Shown: positions 8,807 to 16,647, counted from the stretch's first letter. The stretch: DNA of 28,380 nt from DASTQL01 sp035761805 (GCA_035761805.1 DASTQL010000207.1:1-28380); one strand, 5' to 3'. Notes: generated from the sequence alone by a model not told the origin. Program-made: numbers and translations.

Positions 8807-8835
8807 AGTCTATCGAACGGGTGTTCGAACGTCCA
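8807..8835 (-). promoter_or_regulatory. LexA-box promoter of dinB (SOS box fills the -35/-10 spacer)
   Basis: On the minus strand a TGGACG (-35, 8835-8830) and a TAGACT (-10, 8812-8807) are separated by exactly 17 bases. Those 17 bases contain the perfect actinobacterial SOS box TCGAAC-N4-GTTCGA (8813-8828). Transcription would begin at about the GTG at 8799. The LexA box is seen directly; repression by LexA is known for this motif family; the leaderless start is inference. Confidence 0.85.
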
Positions 8836-8879
8836 GGCGGATACCCACCCCTCGACACGAGCCGATTCGCTCGGTCTGC

Positions 8880-9656
8880 TCACCGGCCGAAGAACTCGAG
8901 CAGCACCGGACCGAGGACCTCGTCCGGAACGCCGTGCCACTCGCCGGGGAGGCTGCGGTGACGACCGCGCGGGAGCTGGGCGGCCACCGCGGCCGCCCAG
9001 CCAGCGAGGTCGCCGCTGCTGCCCTGGCTGTCGAGGACCAGAGTCGGCACGTCGACACAGCGGATCAGGGTGGGCGTCGTGCTGTCCGAGATGACGCAGT
9101 CGTACACCAGCGTCGATGCCACCGCCTCGATCGCCGCCCACTGGGGCGTGGAGCGCATGTCCGCGAGGAGCTCGGACGGCACCCCGATGCTGCGGTGGAA
9201 GTGCTCGGCGGCGGCGCCGTTGCGACCGTCAGCGACGAGCTCCGCGAGCTCTCGGGTCAGGTCCGAGCCCGGCTCCTCGTCCTCGGCTTCGTCCCGGAGA
9301 GGGGGCTCGAGCACGGCCAGTCGGGAGATGGGCAGGTGGTGTGCGGCCGCGCGAAGGGCCAGCAGTGCGCCCGAGGAGTAGCCGTACACCTGTGCCGTTC
9401 CACCGGCCTCCACGATCAGGGCCGCGAGGTCCTCGACCTCACGATCAGGCGAGTACGGCGTCGTGTCCGTGCTCTCGCCGCGGCCACGACGGTCATACGT
9501 GTAGACGGTCAGCTCCGGCGCCAGGTAGGGCACCAGGCCATCGAAGGAGCTGAAGCCCCGGTAGTGGGCTGCCGCCTCCACCAGGACCACCGCCGGGCCT
9601 TCACCCACACGGTCGAACGCGATCACCGTCCCGTCCCTCGACGTCACCGTGGGCAT
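8880..9656 (-). CDS. Alpha/beta hydrolase
   Basis: 258 residues from the ATG at 9656, with GGAGG 8 bases before it. It has the classic fold order: oxyanion region VVLVEAAAHYRGF (24-35), YTYDRRGRGES (52-62), nucleophile elbow GYSSGA (92-97, Ser94), the late-strand acid LVLDSQ (Asp209) and GEWHGV (His241). All three triad residues are in place. The usual HG oxyanion motif reads EAAAH, as in a subgroup of actinobacterial hydrolases. The substrate is unknown. It diverges from the TetR regulator across two palindromic operators and is probably its main target. Esterase or epoxide-hydrolase-type chemistry cannot be separated from sequence alone. Confidence 0.9.
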   Translation of the reverse strand: MPTVTSRDGTVIAFDRVGEGPAVVLVEAAAHYRGFSSFDGLVPYLAPELTVYTYDRRGRGESTDTTPYSPDREVEDLAALIVEAGGTAQVYGYSSGALLALRAAAHHLPISRLAVLEPPLRDEAEDEEPGSDLTRELAELVADGRNGAAAEHFHRSIGVPSELLADMRSTPQWAAIEAVASTLVYDCVISDSTTPTLIRCVDVPTLVLDSQGSSGDLAGWAAAVAAQLPRGRHRSLPGEWHGVPDEVLGPVLLEFFGR

Positions 9657-9676
9657 CTCCACCACCTCCACGTCAA

Positions 9677-9722
9677 GTACTGGACGGTACAGTACCAGAC
9701 TGAGTACTGAGCGGTCCAGTAC
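9677..9722. promoter_or_regulatory. Two tandem TetR operators in the hydrolase/TetR intergenic region
   Basis: Two copies of GTACTG-N7-CAGTAC occur at 9677-9695 and 9704-9722. Half-sites are perfect and the 7-base centres share CGGT, and the copies are 27 bases apart. They sit 20 bases from the hydrolase ATG (9656) and 24 bases from the TetR GTG (9747), so a bound repressor would cover both promoters. The size and symmetry suit TetR dimers. Regulation of both genes is inference. Confidence 0.85.
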
Positions 9723-9746
9723 CATCTGTCGGAAGAAGGGGGCGCT

Positions 9747-10388
9747 GTGACGACTGAGGCCAGAGACCCAGGTGATGGAGGGCGGACCGCCCGCAAGCGT
9801 CGAGCGATCCTGGAGGCCGCCCGAACGGAGTTCCTGCGCCACGGCTTCGCCGGCACGAGCATGGACGCCGTCGCCGCGCGGGCCGAGGTGTCCAAGCAGA
9901 CCATCTACAAGCAGTTCGACGACAAGGAGCGTCTGTTCACCGCGATCGTCACCATGGACATCGAGAAGGCCGAACAACGATCCCAGGCGCTGGTCGACGC
10001 TCTGTCCGACAGCGAGGACGTCGAGAAGGACCTGCGCGCCCTCGCTCGTCGGCACGTCTCCGACGTCCTCCAGCCCCACCTCGTACGGCTGCGGCGCCTC
10101 GTCATCGCCGAGGCGGACCGCTTCCCCGACCTCGCCCAGGCCTGGTACGCCCGTGGGCCGGAGCGGGCAGCAACCACTCTCGCCGAGCGGTTCACCACAC
10201 TGGCCGAGCGGGGTCACCTGCGCATGGAGGACCCGCTGCTCGCCGCCCAACACTTCAACTGGCTCGTGCTGTCGATACCGCTCAACCACGCGATGTTCCA
10301 CCCAATCGACACCCAGCTCACGCCGCGCCAGCTCCGCCGCTACGCCGACGATGCCGTCCGAGTGTTCTTGGCCGCATACGGCTCCTGA
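9747..10388 (+). CDS. TetR/AcrR family transcriptional regulator
   Basis: 213 residues from GTG at 9747, preceded by AGAAGGGGG. The N-terminal TetR DNA-binding domain is clear: RRAILEAARTEFLRHGFAGT (about 18-37), SMDAVAARAEVSKQTIYKQF (38-57), DDKERLF (58-64). The remaining ~145 residues are the helical ligand and dimer domain, of the type with ADRFPDLAQAWYARGPER found in AefR/YbiH-like C-terminal domains. It probably represses itself and the divergent hydrolase through the two palindromes upstream. The ligand is unknown. The monooxygenase-like lipoprotein starts 60 bases downstream on the same strand and may be co-transcribed. Confidence 0.93.
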   Translation: MTTEARDPGDGGRTARKRRAILEAARTEFLRHGFAGTSMDAVAARAEVSKQTIYKQFDDKERLFTAIVTMDIEKAEQRSQALVDALSDSEDVEKDLRALARRHVSDVLQPHLVRLRRLVIAEADRFPDLAQAWYARGPERAATTLAERFTTLAERGHLRMEDPLLAAQHFNWLVLSIPLNHAMFHPIDTQLTPRQLRRYADDAVRVFLAAYGS

Positions 10389-10448
10389 GCTGTGCCCCGG
10401 TCGAGCCACGTGGGCTTCGTGCTATCGAGGTACGCCTATCGTGACAGG

Positions 10449-11675
10449 GTGTTCCGGCCGATCCGCGCGGTCGTCGCGCTTGCGGCCCTCGTCCTGCTCC
10501 CCGGGTGCGGGTCGTCGGCAGCCGACGACCGCCTGGCCGGTCTGGACCGATCCGAGCCGGGAGGCGGCCACGGCGTCCACGCCGAACAGGCAGAGACAGT
10601 CCCCACCGCCACGCCCGAGGACCCGGCCCCACACGAGCCGCTGGGGCCCGGCGAGCAGTTCCTCACCGTGGGTGTCCCCGGCGCGCCCTACACACCACAA
10701 CCACGCAACGGGGCTCACGACGACTACCGCTGCTTCCTGGTGGACCCGGGCCTGGACGAGGAAGCGTTCATCACCGGTGTGCAGTTCCTTCCCGGCAATC
10801 CCGAGATCGTCCACCACGCGATCCTCTACCGCGTCCCGCCGGACCAGGTCGCCGCAGCCGAGGAACGCAATTCCGGCGAGGAGGGCAACGGCTGGACCTG
10901 CTTCGGCGGAGCGGACCTGCCGACCGGCCGCGTGGGTCTGGCCGCGCTCGACTCGGCACCGTGGCTGGCGGCCTGGGCGCCCGGCGGGGAGGAGCGCCGG
11001 TTCGGCCGGTCACTCGGCGTCCACGTCGAGGCCGGGAGCCGGATCGTCCTCCAGGTGCACTACAACCTCACCCGGGCCCGCGGCGACGACGCCACGCGGG
11101 TACGGCTTCGCCTTGCGCCGGGCGACGCCGGCCTGACGCCGCTGGAGACGATGCTGCTCCCGGCGCCGGTCGAGCTGCCCTGCGCCCACGACGAGACGGG
11201 TCCGCTGTGCGACCGCTCCAACGCGTTGCTGGATCTCGCCCATCGGTTCGGCCAGGACTCGTGGCAGACCGTGGGTGGCTTGCAGCTGCTCTGCGGCGGG
11301 GATCCGTCCGCACCGGTCCCCGCCAACACCCAGTCGTGCGACCGCCGGATCAGCGAGCCGACGACGATCCACGCTGCCGCCGGCCACATGCACCTGCTCG
11401 GGCGCTCGATCCGCATCGACCTCAATCCGGGCACCGCGGGAGCTCGAACACTGCTCGACGTCCCGACGTACGACTTCGACGACCAGGGAGCCCGGCCGCT
11501 CACCGAGCCGGTGTCGGCACGCTCCGGCGACACGGTGCGCGTCACGTGCACGCACGACGCCGAGCTGCGTGGCGTACTGCCTGCGCTGGAGGCCGATGAG
11601 CCGCGCTACGTCGTGTGGGGCGAGGGCACCACTGACGAGATGTGCCTCGGCATCCTCGTCGTCACGCGGCCCTGA
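10449..11675 (+). CDS. Lipoprotein with PHM-type copper (type II, ascorbate-dependent) monooxygenase fold
   Basis: 408 residues from GTG at 10449; an in-frame GTG at 10392 would add 19 residues. The chosen start gives a standard lipoprotein signal: RPIR, hydrophobic core, lipobox LPGC with Cys20. All six copper ligands of peptidylglycine monooxygenase appear in order. For CuH these are the pair in VHHAILYR (His122/123) and the His in LQVHYN (His204). For CuM they are GHMHLLGR (His313/His315) and the Met in DEMCLGILVV (Met398). Cys pairs spaced through the domain fit the disulfides of the family. It would act outside the membrane, hydroxylating a C-H bond with O2 and a reductant; the substrate is unknown. 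It follows the TetR gene in the same direction. Confidence 0.85.
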   Translation: MFRPIRAVVALAALVLLPGCGSSAADDRLAGLDRSEPGGGHGVHAEQAETVPTATPEDPAPHEPLGPGEQFLTVGVPGAPYTPQPRNGAHDDYRCFLVDPGLDEEAFITGVQFLPGNPEIVHHAILYRVPPDQVAAAEERNSGEEGNGWTCFGGADLPTGRVGLAALDSAPWLAAWAPGGEERRFGRSLGVHVEAGSRIVLQVHYNLTRARGDDATRVRLRLAPGDAGLTPLETMLLPAPVELPCAHDETGPLCDRSNALLDLAHRFGQDSWQTVGGLQLLCGGDPSAPVPANTQSCDRRISEPTTIHAAAGHMHLLGRSIRIDLNPGTAGARTLLDVPTYDFDDQGARPLTEPVSARSGDTVRVTCTHDAELRGVLPALEADEPRYVVWGEGTTDEMCLGILVVTRP

Positions 11676-11806
11676 CCACCACCGGTCGCGAGGCGGCCCG
11701 CGAGGCCCACGCCTCGACCGGGGCCCTTGCGAAAGCATGGTCCGCGCGCCGTGCTGCCTCCGATGCCCACGCCGGACCGCCGGCCGACCGTCGGACCCCG
11801 ACAGGT

Positions 11807-12118
11807 CGTCTGCACCGCGACGGCGCGCCCGTCGGGAGGACAGCATTTCGGTTCGGCGAGAACCGTCGTCGCGAGGTCACGGCCGGCCTCGCCCTGGCGG
11901 TGGTCGCGGCTGCGGTCCGCGCCGAGGGTGTCGCGCCGGGAGTCAGTCCCGGCTCTTCTACGTCTGCACCGAGGCCCCCCACCAGCGTCGTCAAGCATGC
12001 CGATGCCGCGTCGGTGCGTGTCGTGCCGGCCTCCGACTGGTCGGAGCTGACGTTGCGGTTCTCCGACGACGGCCGAGGCGGCGCCGTCCCGGCCGGCGCA
12101 GGCCTGGGGTTGGCCTAG
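11807..12118 (+). pseudogene. Sensor histidine kinase remnant (NarL-type), frameshifted
   Basis: From 11950 one frame reads SRLFYVCTEA, and after the C6 run at 11975-11980 the next frame reads TSVVKHADAASVRVV, then LRFSDDGRGG and AGLGLA. Joined, this is the N-box and G-box end of a NarL/DesK-type kinase ATPase domain (family consensus: YYVCSEALTNVVKHADA ... DDGRGG ... GLGLAG). A TAG at 12116 ends the frame inside the G2 loop, so the end is also missing. Weaker similarity upstream (RLHRDGAPV at 11807, EVTAGLALAV at about 11876) fits the sequence before the dimerisation helix of such kinases. The kinase core with the phosphorylated His is gone. The 130 bases before it (11676-11806) show nothing I can identify. 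Confidence 0.65.
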
Positions 12119-12128
12119 GGTCTGGCGC

Positions 12129-12503
12129 ATGGCTCGTGCCGACACCCGCCCTGACGACCTGCTCGACCGGCTCCGCGCCGGCCTCCGCGCAGCACTGAAG
12201 GCGCGGGACCGGAGTACGGCGACGGTGCTCCGGTCCATCCTCGCGGACATCGACAACGCCGGTGCCGTCGCCGTGCCGGACGGTCGGGCAGAGGTGTCGA
12301 GCCCGCACGTCGCCGGCGCCGTGGCGGGCCTTGGTGGGGCCGAGGCCGCACGCCGGCACCTCGACGGGTCCGCCGTCGCTGCCGTCGTACGTGCCGATAT
12401 CGAGGCCCGCCGCGAGTCGGCCGATGCGTACGACGCTGCTGGCCAGAGCGAACGAGCGGCCGTCCTGCGCACCGAGGCGGACACCCTGGCGTCGTACCTC
12501 TGA
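12129..12503 (+). CDS. GatB/YqeY-like domain protein
   Basis: 124 residues from the ATG at 12129, 10 bases after the kinase remnant. It opens DLLDRLRAGLRAALKARDRSTATVLRSILADIDNA, given here as LLDRLRAGLRAALKARD and TVLRSILADIDNA. It later has VVRADIEARRESADAYDAAGQ and closes with RTEADTLASYL. This is the YqeY layout: a helical N-terminal half, an 'RRESA...Y/F..AGR.E.A..E..E...L..YL' helix pair and a Leu-Tyr-Leu end. The stretch between is shorter and less conserved than in typical YqeY (about 150 residues). The fold resembles the tRNA-binding tail of GatB, but function is unproven. No ribosome site is clear. Confidence 0.72.
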   Translation: MARADTRPDDLLDRLRAGLRAALKARDRSTATVLRSILADIDNAGAVAVPDGRAEVSSPHVAGAVAGLGGAEAARRHLDGSAVAAVVRADIEARRESADAYDAAGQSERAAVLRTEADTLASYL

Positions 12504-12619
12504 ACGGCCGACGGATCGCCGGACGTGAACCGGCGGGTCCCGGCCGTGTCGGCACGGCTCGGAGTTGAGGAACGAGGGCGTTGTCGACCACGCGCCGCCG
12601 CAGTACGGAACCCCTCGCA

Positions 12620-13088
12620 CACCTCGAGCTGCAGTTGACCGCCACGGACTCGGGTGGCCTGACACACACGACCAGGAGGGTGTTGACCCCGAGCTGTCCA
12701 GCTCGCCTTCGCCACCGAGCCATCGGGACTGGCCCTCACGGTCGGGGCCACCACCCACACCGCGCCGTTCAGCGCACCGTCATCGCCGGTTCGTCGGTCT
12801 CCGTCAGCGCCAACTCGCCCCAAGGCTCGGCGGGCCAGACCACGAGCTCGTCAGCTGGTCCGACGGAGGAGCCCGGACGCACACGGAGGTGGCCGACGGG
12901 CCGGCGACGTACACCGCGACGTTCAGCGTGGACGGCACCGTGCCGGTGATCTCCGGCGTCGACGTGAAGCCGCGCCCCGGATGGGTGACGCTCGCGTGGA
13001 CGACGAACGAGCCCACCGACGCCCCGGTCGCGTACGGGACGACGCCCGCCTTCGGCAGTCTCACCCCGCTCGACCTCCAGCCGCCGTC
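12620..13088 (+). pseudogene. Remnant of a secreted PKD/Fn3-type protein (sugar dehydrogenase-like tail), three frameshifts
   Basis: Four successive pieces in changing frames rebuild one protein tail. LELQLTATDSGGLTHTT is at about 12623. VQLAFATEPSGLALTVGATT begins at 12696. RTVIAGSSVSVSANSPQGSA begins at 12773. SWSDGGARTHTEVADGPATY, then TATFSVDGTVPVISGVDVK and WVTLAWTTNEPTDAPVAYGT, runs to about 13079. These are the PKD- and Fn3-like repeats at the C-terminus of secreted actinobacterial PQQ/sorbosone-dehydrogenase or ThuA-type proteins. The catalytic part is absent upstream, and the Fn3 unit stops midway where the convergent SDR gene ends. The identity of the lost enzyme domain is inference. 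The stretch 12504-12619 shows nothing recognisable. Confidence 0.7.
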
Positions 13089-13104
13089 GGCTCGGGACGT
13101 GGCA

Positions 13105-14022
13105 TCACACGCTGAGCGGGATGCCGGTCTCCCGCTCGGACACCTGCCAGAGCCGGGCGACGGCGCGATCGGCGCCCGGCCGCAGGAAGGGCCGCCGCAC
13201 CGCCGGGCCGTTGTTGACGAACCGCGGCGCGTAGAACGACCCGCCGGTCGCGGTGGGGTCGGTCGCCGCACGGATCAGCGGCATCGCCCCGCGCTCCGGG
13301 CTCATCCCGGTCCAGGCGGCTGCGGTGCGGAAGAACGGTCCCAGCCACCCGCCACCACCCTCCGCGACGGTGGTCGGCTGGAGGTCGGTGTGCGACAGGC
13401 CGGGGTGGGCCAGGATGCTCAGAGCCCGGACGCCGGCGCGGTCGAACTCCCGCTGCAGCCCCAGGGCGAAGTGGTAGCAGGCCAGCTTCGACTGCCCGTA
13501 GGCCAGCCACGGCTGGTAGTGGCGGCGCAGGTGCGGATCAGCCGGGTCGAGGGCGCGCCCGAAGTGGTGCGCGGTCGAGGTCACCGACACCACCCTGGCG
13601 GCGGGCGCGGCCAGGAGCGCCGGCATGAGCAGGGCGGTCAGCGCCCAGTGGCCGAGGTGGTTCACGCCGAGCTGCATCTCGAAACCGTCCTCGGTCCGCC
13701 GCTCCGGCATCGCCATCACACCGGCGTTGTTCACCTGGATGTCGACGCGTGGGTGGGCGCCCAGGATCCGCTCGGCCGCGGCGCGGATGGACGCCAACGA
13801 CGCGAGGTCGAGCGGCACGATCTCCAGCGACGCCGTCGGCGACGACGCTCGGATCTCGCCGACCGCTCCCACTGCCTTCTCCTGGTTTCGCGCCGCCATC
13901 ACGACGTGGGCGCCCCTGGCCGCCAGCGCCTTGGCCGTCTCGAGGCCGAGACCGCCGTTGGCGCCGGTCACCACCGCGGTGAGCCCGGTCAGGTCCGGGA
14001 TCGAGTCGCGCGTGTACGCCAT
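13105..14022 (-). CDS. SDR family oxidoreductase (retinol dehydrogenase-like)
   Basis: 305 residues from the ATG at 14022, preceded by GGGAGCCCAGGG. The nucleotide loop is TGANGGLG (19-26); NNAGVM is at 98-103, the catalytic Ser at about 149 (VSVTSTAHH), and YGQSK has Tyr175 and Lys179. The motif N-H-L-G-H (121-125) and the length match the classical 'extended classical' SDRs annotated as retinol dehydrogenase or WW-domain oxidoreductase-like. An Arg follows two residues after the cofactor strand (MAARNQEKA), which favours NADP(H). It probably reduces or oxidises a hydrophobic alcohol/ketone; the substrate is unknown. It is complete and stands alone between two remnants. Confidence 0.92.
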   Translation of the reverse strand: MAYTRDSIPDLTGLTAVVTGANGGLGLETAKALAARGAHVVMAARNQEKAVGAVGEIRASSPTASLEIVPLDLASLASIRAAAERILGAHPRVDIQVNNAGVMAMPERRTEDGFEMQLGVNHLGHWALTALLMPALLAAPAARVVSVTSTAHHFGRALDPADPHLRRHYQPWLAYGQSKLACYHFALGLQREFDRAGVRALSILAHPGLSHTDLQPTTVAEGGGGWLGPFFRTAAAWTGMSPERGAMPLIRAATDPTATGGSFYAPRFVNNGPAVRRPFLRPGADRAVARLWQVSERETGIPLSV

Positions 14023-14227
14023 CCCTGGGCTCCCACCGTCCGTACGAGGGCACCAGCATCACCGAGCCGTGGCCGGGCGGCACGCCCGGGCGCGGTGTCG
14101 GTCGACGGCGGTCAGCCCCCGAAGTGGGTCAAACGCCATCGCGACCTGCCGGTGCCCCCCCCACCACGGAAGCATGCCATCCTGGCCGGCTTGCCCGAGC
14201 GGTTGCACTCTGGCGGCAGATGGCGGC
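14023..14227. other. Intergenic stretch without a recognisable gene
   Basis: About 205 bases between the SDR start and the broken antitoxin. None of the six frames gives a segment I can relate to a family. A GCCCGAGCGGTT string near 14193 resembles part of a class II tRNA but has no acceptor stem or TPsiC arm. Confidence 0.5.
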
Positions 14228-14458
14228 GTGCCCAGCTGACAGATCAAGGACGCGCCCGAGGACACGCATGCCGTCCTCCGCCAGCGGGCGGCCGCGGCCC
14301 ACCAGTCCCTGCAGGAGCACCTGCTGGCGCGACTGATCGAGGAGGCGAGCAGACCCACGCTGGACGAGGTGCTCGACCACGCCGGCGGACGGGCCAGGGG
14401 CTCGCTTCCGCTGGGAACTGCAGTGTCGGCCGTTCGGTCCGAGCGTGCTCGTCGTTGA
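14228..14458 (+). pseudogene. FitA/VapB-type antitoxin, in-frame stop after codon 3
   Basis: From GTG 14228 the frame reads V-P-S, a TGA at 14237, then QIKDAPEDTHAVLRQRAAAA, HQSLQEHLLARLIEEASRPT and LDEVLDHAGG, ending SAVRSERARR. This follows FitA-type ribbon-helix-helix antitoxins (LQIRDLPDDVHAALRRRAA ... SLREYLL..L ... VAAVRAERD). The TGA sits where the family has a Leu codon, so the RHH strand cannot be made from the normal start. Its stop (14456-14458) overlaps the toxin start (14445), the usual FitAB/VapBC arrangement. It would bind the toxin and repress the operon if intact. It could still be made from an unseen downstream start, but none is obvious. Confidence 0.75.
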
Positions 14459-14700
14459 CGCCAGCATCCTTGCCGTGGCCTGGCCGACGACGGTGACGAC
14501 GGTGACACTTGCTCGCGCACGCCTGCGCGGGGAACGTCTGGCGGCACCAGGGCTCATCGACCTCGAGGTTGCGTCGTCACACGACGGCGGGTACTCAGGC
14601 GCGGTATGGACGGCCGGCGACCTCTCCTCGCGCTCGAGGACCTGGCCGAGCTCCCCATGCAGCGTGCACCCCACACCCCGTTGCTCCGGCGCCGTGACCC
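14445..14700 (+). pseudogene. PIN-domain toxin (FitB/VapC-type), frameshifted and 3'-truncated
   Basis: GTG 14445 begins VLVVDASILAVA, the first PIN strand with the metal-binding Asp, and continues LARARLRGERLAAPGLIDLE with the second conserved acidic residue. The frame is lost at about 14580-14605. The neighbouring frame resumes at 14606 with MDGRRPLLALEDLAELPMQR, then APHTPLLRR, the middle helices of the same family. The last third, with the remaining acidic residues (D-A-x-Y and the T-x-D strand), is missing before the isomerase gene at 14753. VapC/FitB proteins are Mg-dependent RNases; this copy cannot be active. About 50 unassigned bases follow. Confidence 0.8.
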
Positions 14701-14752
14701 CGCCCCTCGCCGCAGCCCACGCTGGTGGCGGGGGGCGACCCCGGCGGACGAG

Positions 14753-15598
14753 TCAGCGCTCAGCCGCGCCGGCAGGCGCTGTCAAGGCGGCCCGGAAGCG
14801 ATCGAGCGCCCGGGTGCTGTCTCCACCGCTGGCCCACCCCTCGAGCCCGACCGTGCCGTGGTACCCGAGCTCGGCGAGCGTCCGGGCGACGGCCGGATAG
14901 TTGATCTCGCCCGTGCCCGGCTCGCAGCGGCCGGGGACGTCGGCCAGCTGCACCTCCCCGACGACGGGGGCGGCGCGGCGGAGGAGCTCGAGGAGGTTCC
15001 CCTCGCCGATCTGGGCATGGTAGAGGTCGAGCATCACCCGTAGGTGGGGACTGTCGACCGCCTCGACCAGGGCGATCACGTCGGCCGCCCGGGCGAACGG
15101 CACCCCCGGATGGTCGACCGCGGTGTTGAGGTTCTCCAGGACGAAGGTGACGCCCTCGCGCTCGCCCAGCGCGGCGATGCGTAAGAGCGTCTTCTCGGCC
15201 TGCAGCCACATCGCGCCGGTCACCTCGCCGGCTGGGACGACGGGGAGGCCGCGCCCGTCGAGGCCAGTGCCGTGCAGGTTGAGCAGGGGGCCGCCGAGCC
15301 GGTGGGCAACGGCGGCAGACCGCTCCGCCGTGCGCAGCAGCTCGTCCGCTCCGTCCGGGTCCGCGAGCCGCCCGCTCACGTACCCCGTCATCGAGGTGAA
15401 GGTGGCGCCGGTCCCGACGAGCGCGTCCACATCCTTGGCGGTCCAGTCCCAGATCTCCACGGCGAAGCCCAGTTCGTGAATGCGCCTGACCCGCTCCAGG
15501 TGTGGCAGATCGAGGAAGACCATCTCCGAGGAGACGGCGAGCCTGAAGCCGTACGGAGGAGTCGCCTCCGACGGCTTGGGCGCGGGCGTGCTCGTCAC
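14753..15598 (-). CDS. Sugar phosphate isomerase/epimerase (hydroxypyruvate isomerase-like TIM barrel)
   Basis: 281 residues from GTG 15598, which overlaps the stop of the dehydrogenase gene (GTGA). It is an AP-endonuclease-2-fold TIM barrel. Candidate metal and catalytic residues are Glu155 (FVLENLN), Asp191 and His194 (MLDLYHAQ), Gln217 (GEVQLADV), Arg224 with Glu226 (PGRCEPGTGEI) and Glu253 (VGLEGW). The DVPGRCEPGTGEINY block is the signature of hydroxypyruvate isomerase (Hyi)/OtnI-type enzymes. Coupled with a Gfo/Idh/MocA dehydrogenase and a LacI regulator, it most likely acts in catabolism of an inositol-like or acid sugar. The exact substrate is inference. An N-terminal extension of about 15 polar residues precedes the first strand. 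Confidence 0.87.
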   Translation of the reverse strand: MTSTPAPKPSEATPPYGFRLAVSSEMVFLDLPHLERVRRIHELGFAVEIWDWTAKDVDALVGTGATFTSMTGYVSGRLADPDGADELLRTAERSAAVAHRLGGPLLNLHGTGLDGRGLPVVPAGEVTGAMWLQAEKTLLRIAALGEREGVTFVLENLNTAVDHPGVPFARAADVIALVEAVDSPHLRVMLDLYHAQIGEGNLLELLRRAAPVVGEVQLADVPGRCEPGTGEINYPAVARTLAELGYHGTVGLEGWASGGDSTRALDRFRAALTAPAGAAER

Positions 15599-16623
15599 GA
15601 CGGGTCCACCTCCATCAGGGCGACCGGCCGGTGCTCGCTCACCGACGTGATCGCGGCGACGGCCACAGCCAGGGCCGCGCGGGCGTCGTGGCCGGTCACT
15701 TCGGGGGTCGCACCGGTCCGGGCGCAGTCGACGAAGTGCGCGAGCTCGGCGGTGTAGGCGTCGCGGAAGAGCGCCGTGTCGCCCCGGACGGTGTGCTGCG
15801 CGACGCCAGCGGGGCTGTAGTGGCGCATCGCAGTGGCCGCCTGCTCGCCGGCGGTCACCATGCCGGACGAGCCGAAGACCTCGCCCCGGACGTCGTACCC
15901 GTACGCGGCGGAGAAGCTGGCTTCCGCCGTCGCGATGGCGCCGCCGTCGAAGCGGACGAGGACCACGGAGGTGTCGAGCAGCCCCGCGTCCCTGAAGGCC
16001 GGGGCCACCAGGGCGTCAGCCACGGCGTAGACCTCGACCGGACGAGCCTCCCCGGCGAACCACAGCAGCGCGTCGAAGTCGTGGATCAGCGTCTCGCGGA
16101 AGATCGTCCACGGGGGCACGCCGCCGGGGTTCGCCAGACCCGGGTCGCGCGTGAGCGAGCGGAGCAGGTGCGGCGTGCCGATGCCACCGCTGGCGACAAC
16201 CTCGTGGGCGGCTCGGAAGTCCGCGGCGAACCGGCGGTTGAAGCCGACCTGCAGCGGCACTCCCGCCTGAGCTGCCGCTGCGATCGCCCGGTCCGCGTCC
16301 TCCAGCGAGAAGGCCATCGGCTTCTCGCAGAAGATCGGCTTGCCGGCAGCTGCCGCGGCGACGACGAGGTCCGTGTGCGCCCGGGCCGTCGATGCAATGA
16401 GCACGGCGTCGACCTGGTCGGAGCCGAACATCTCGGCCGGGTCGGTGTACGCGCGGGCGCCGAAGCGGCCGGCCAGCCGTTCCGCCGTACCCGATGCGGG
16501 ATCGGCCACCGCGGACAGTCGCGCGCCAGGCACATGCAGCGCGACCGTCTCGCCGTGGAAGGTCCCGATGCGGCCCGCTCCGACCAGACCCACGCGTACC
16601 TGGGGCTGGCGACTGTTCGTCAT
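15595..16623 (-). CDS. Gfo/Idh/MocA family oxidoreductase (inositol 2-dehydrogenase-like)
   Basis: 342 residues from the ATG at 16623 with GGAGGAG 6 bases upstream. The N-terminal Rossmann domain has RVGLVGAGRIGTFH (10-23) and CEKPMAFS (99-106), the EKP motif with the active-site Lys101. The C-terminal domain carries GFNRRF and the conserved HDFDALLWFAG helix (about 181-191). The VGLVGAGRIGTFHGET start and GFNRRFAADF are closest in style to IolG/inositol dehydrogenases, but substrate within this superfamily cannot be read from sequence. It would oxidise a polyol or sugar with NAD(P)+. It is first in a two-gene operon with the isomerase, controlled by a LacI-type palindrome 25 bases before its start. 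Confidence 0.9.
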   Translation of the reverse strand: MTNSRQPQVRVGLVGAGRIGTFHGETVALHVPGARLSAVADPASGTAERLAGRFGARAYTDPAEMFGSDQVDAVLIASTARAHTDLVVAAAAAGKPIFCEKPMAFSLEDADRAIAAAAQAGVPLQVGFNRRFAADFRAAHEVVASGGIGTPHLLRSLTRDPGLANPGGVPPWTIFRETLIHDFDALLWFAGEARPVEVYAVADALVAPAFRDAGLLDTSVVLVRFDGGAIATAEASFSAAYGYDVRGEVFGSSGMVTAGEQAATAMRHYSPAGVAQHTVRGDTALFRDAYTAELAHFVDCARTGATPEVTGHDARAALAVAVAAITSVSEHRPVALMEVDPS

Positions 16624-16647
16624 GACGATCTCCTCCGTGTCCGGCGG

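Noticed and set aside
6658..8961. 767-codon open frame on the plus strand
   Set aside because: It crosses antisense to the LolA-like gene and dinB; composition is Arg/Gly/His-rich and no motif is present.
14185..14260. tRNA-Ser/Leu-like string GCCCGAGCGGTT
   Set aside because: No acceptor stem, anticodon stem or TPsiC arm can be drawn around it.
12565..14496. 643-codon open frame on the plus strand
   Set aside because: Only its first part (about 12840-13088) is real, as a piece of the PKD remnant; the rest is antisense to the SDR gene.
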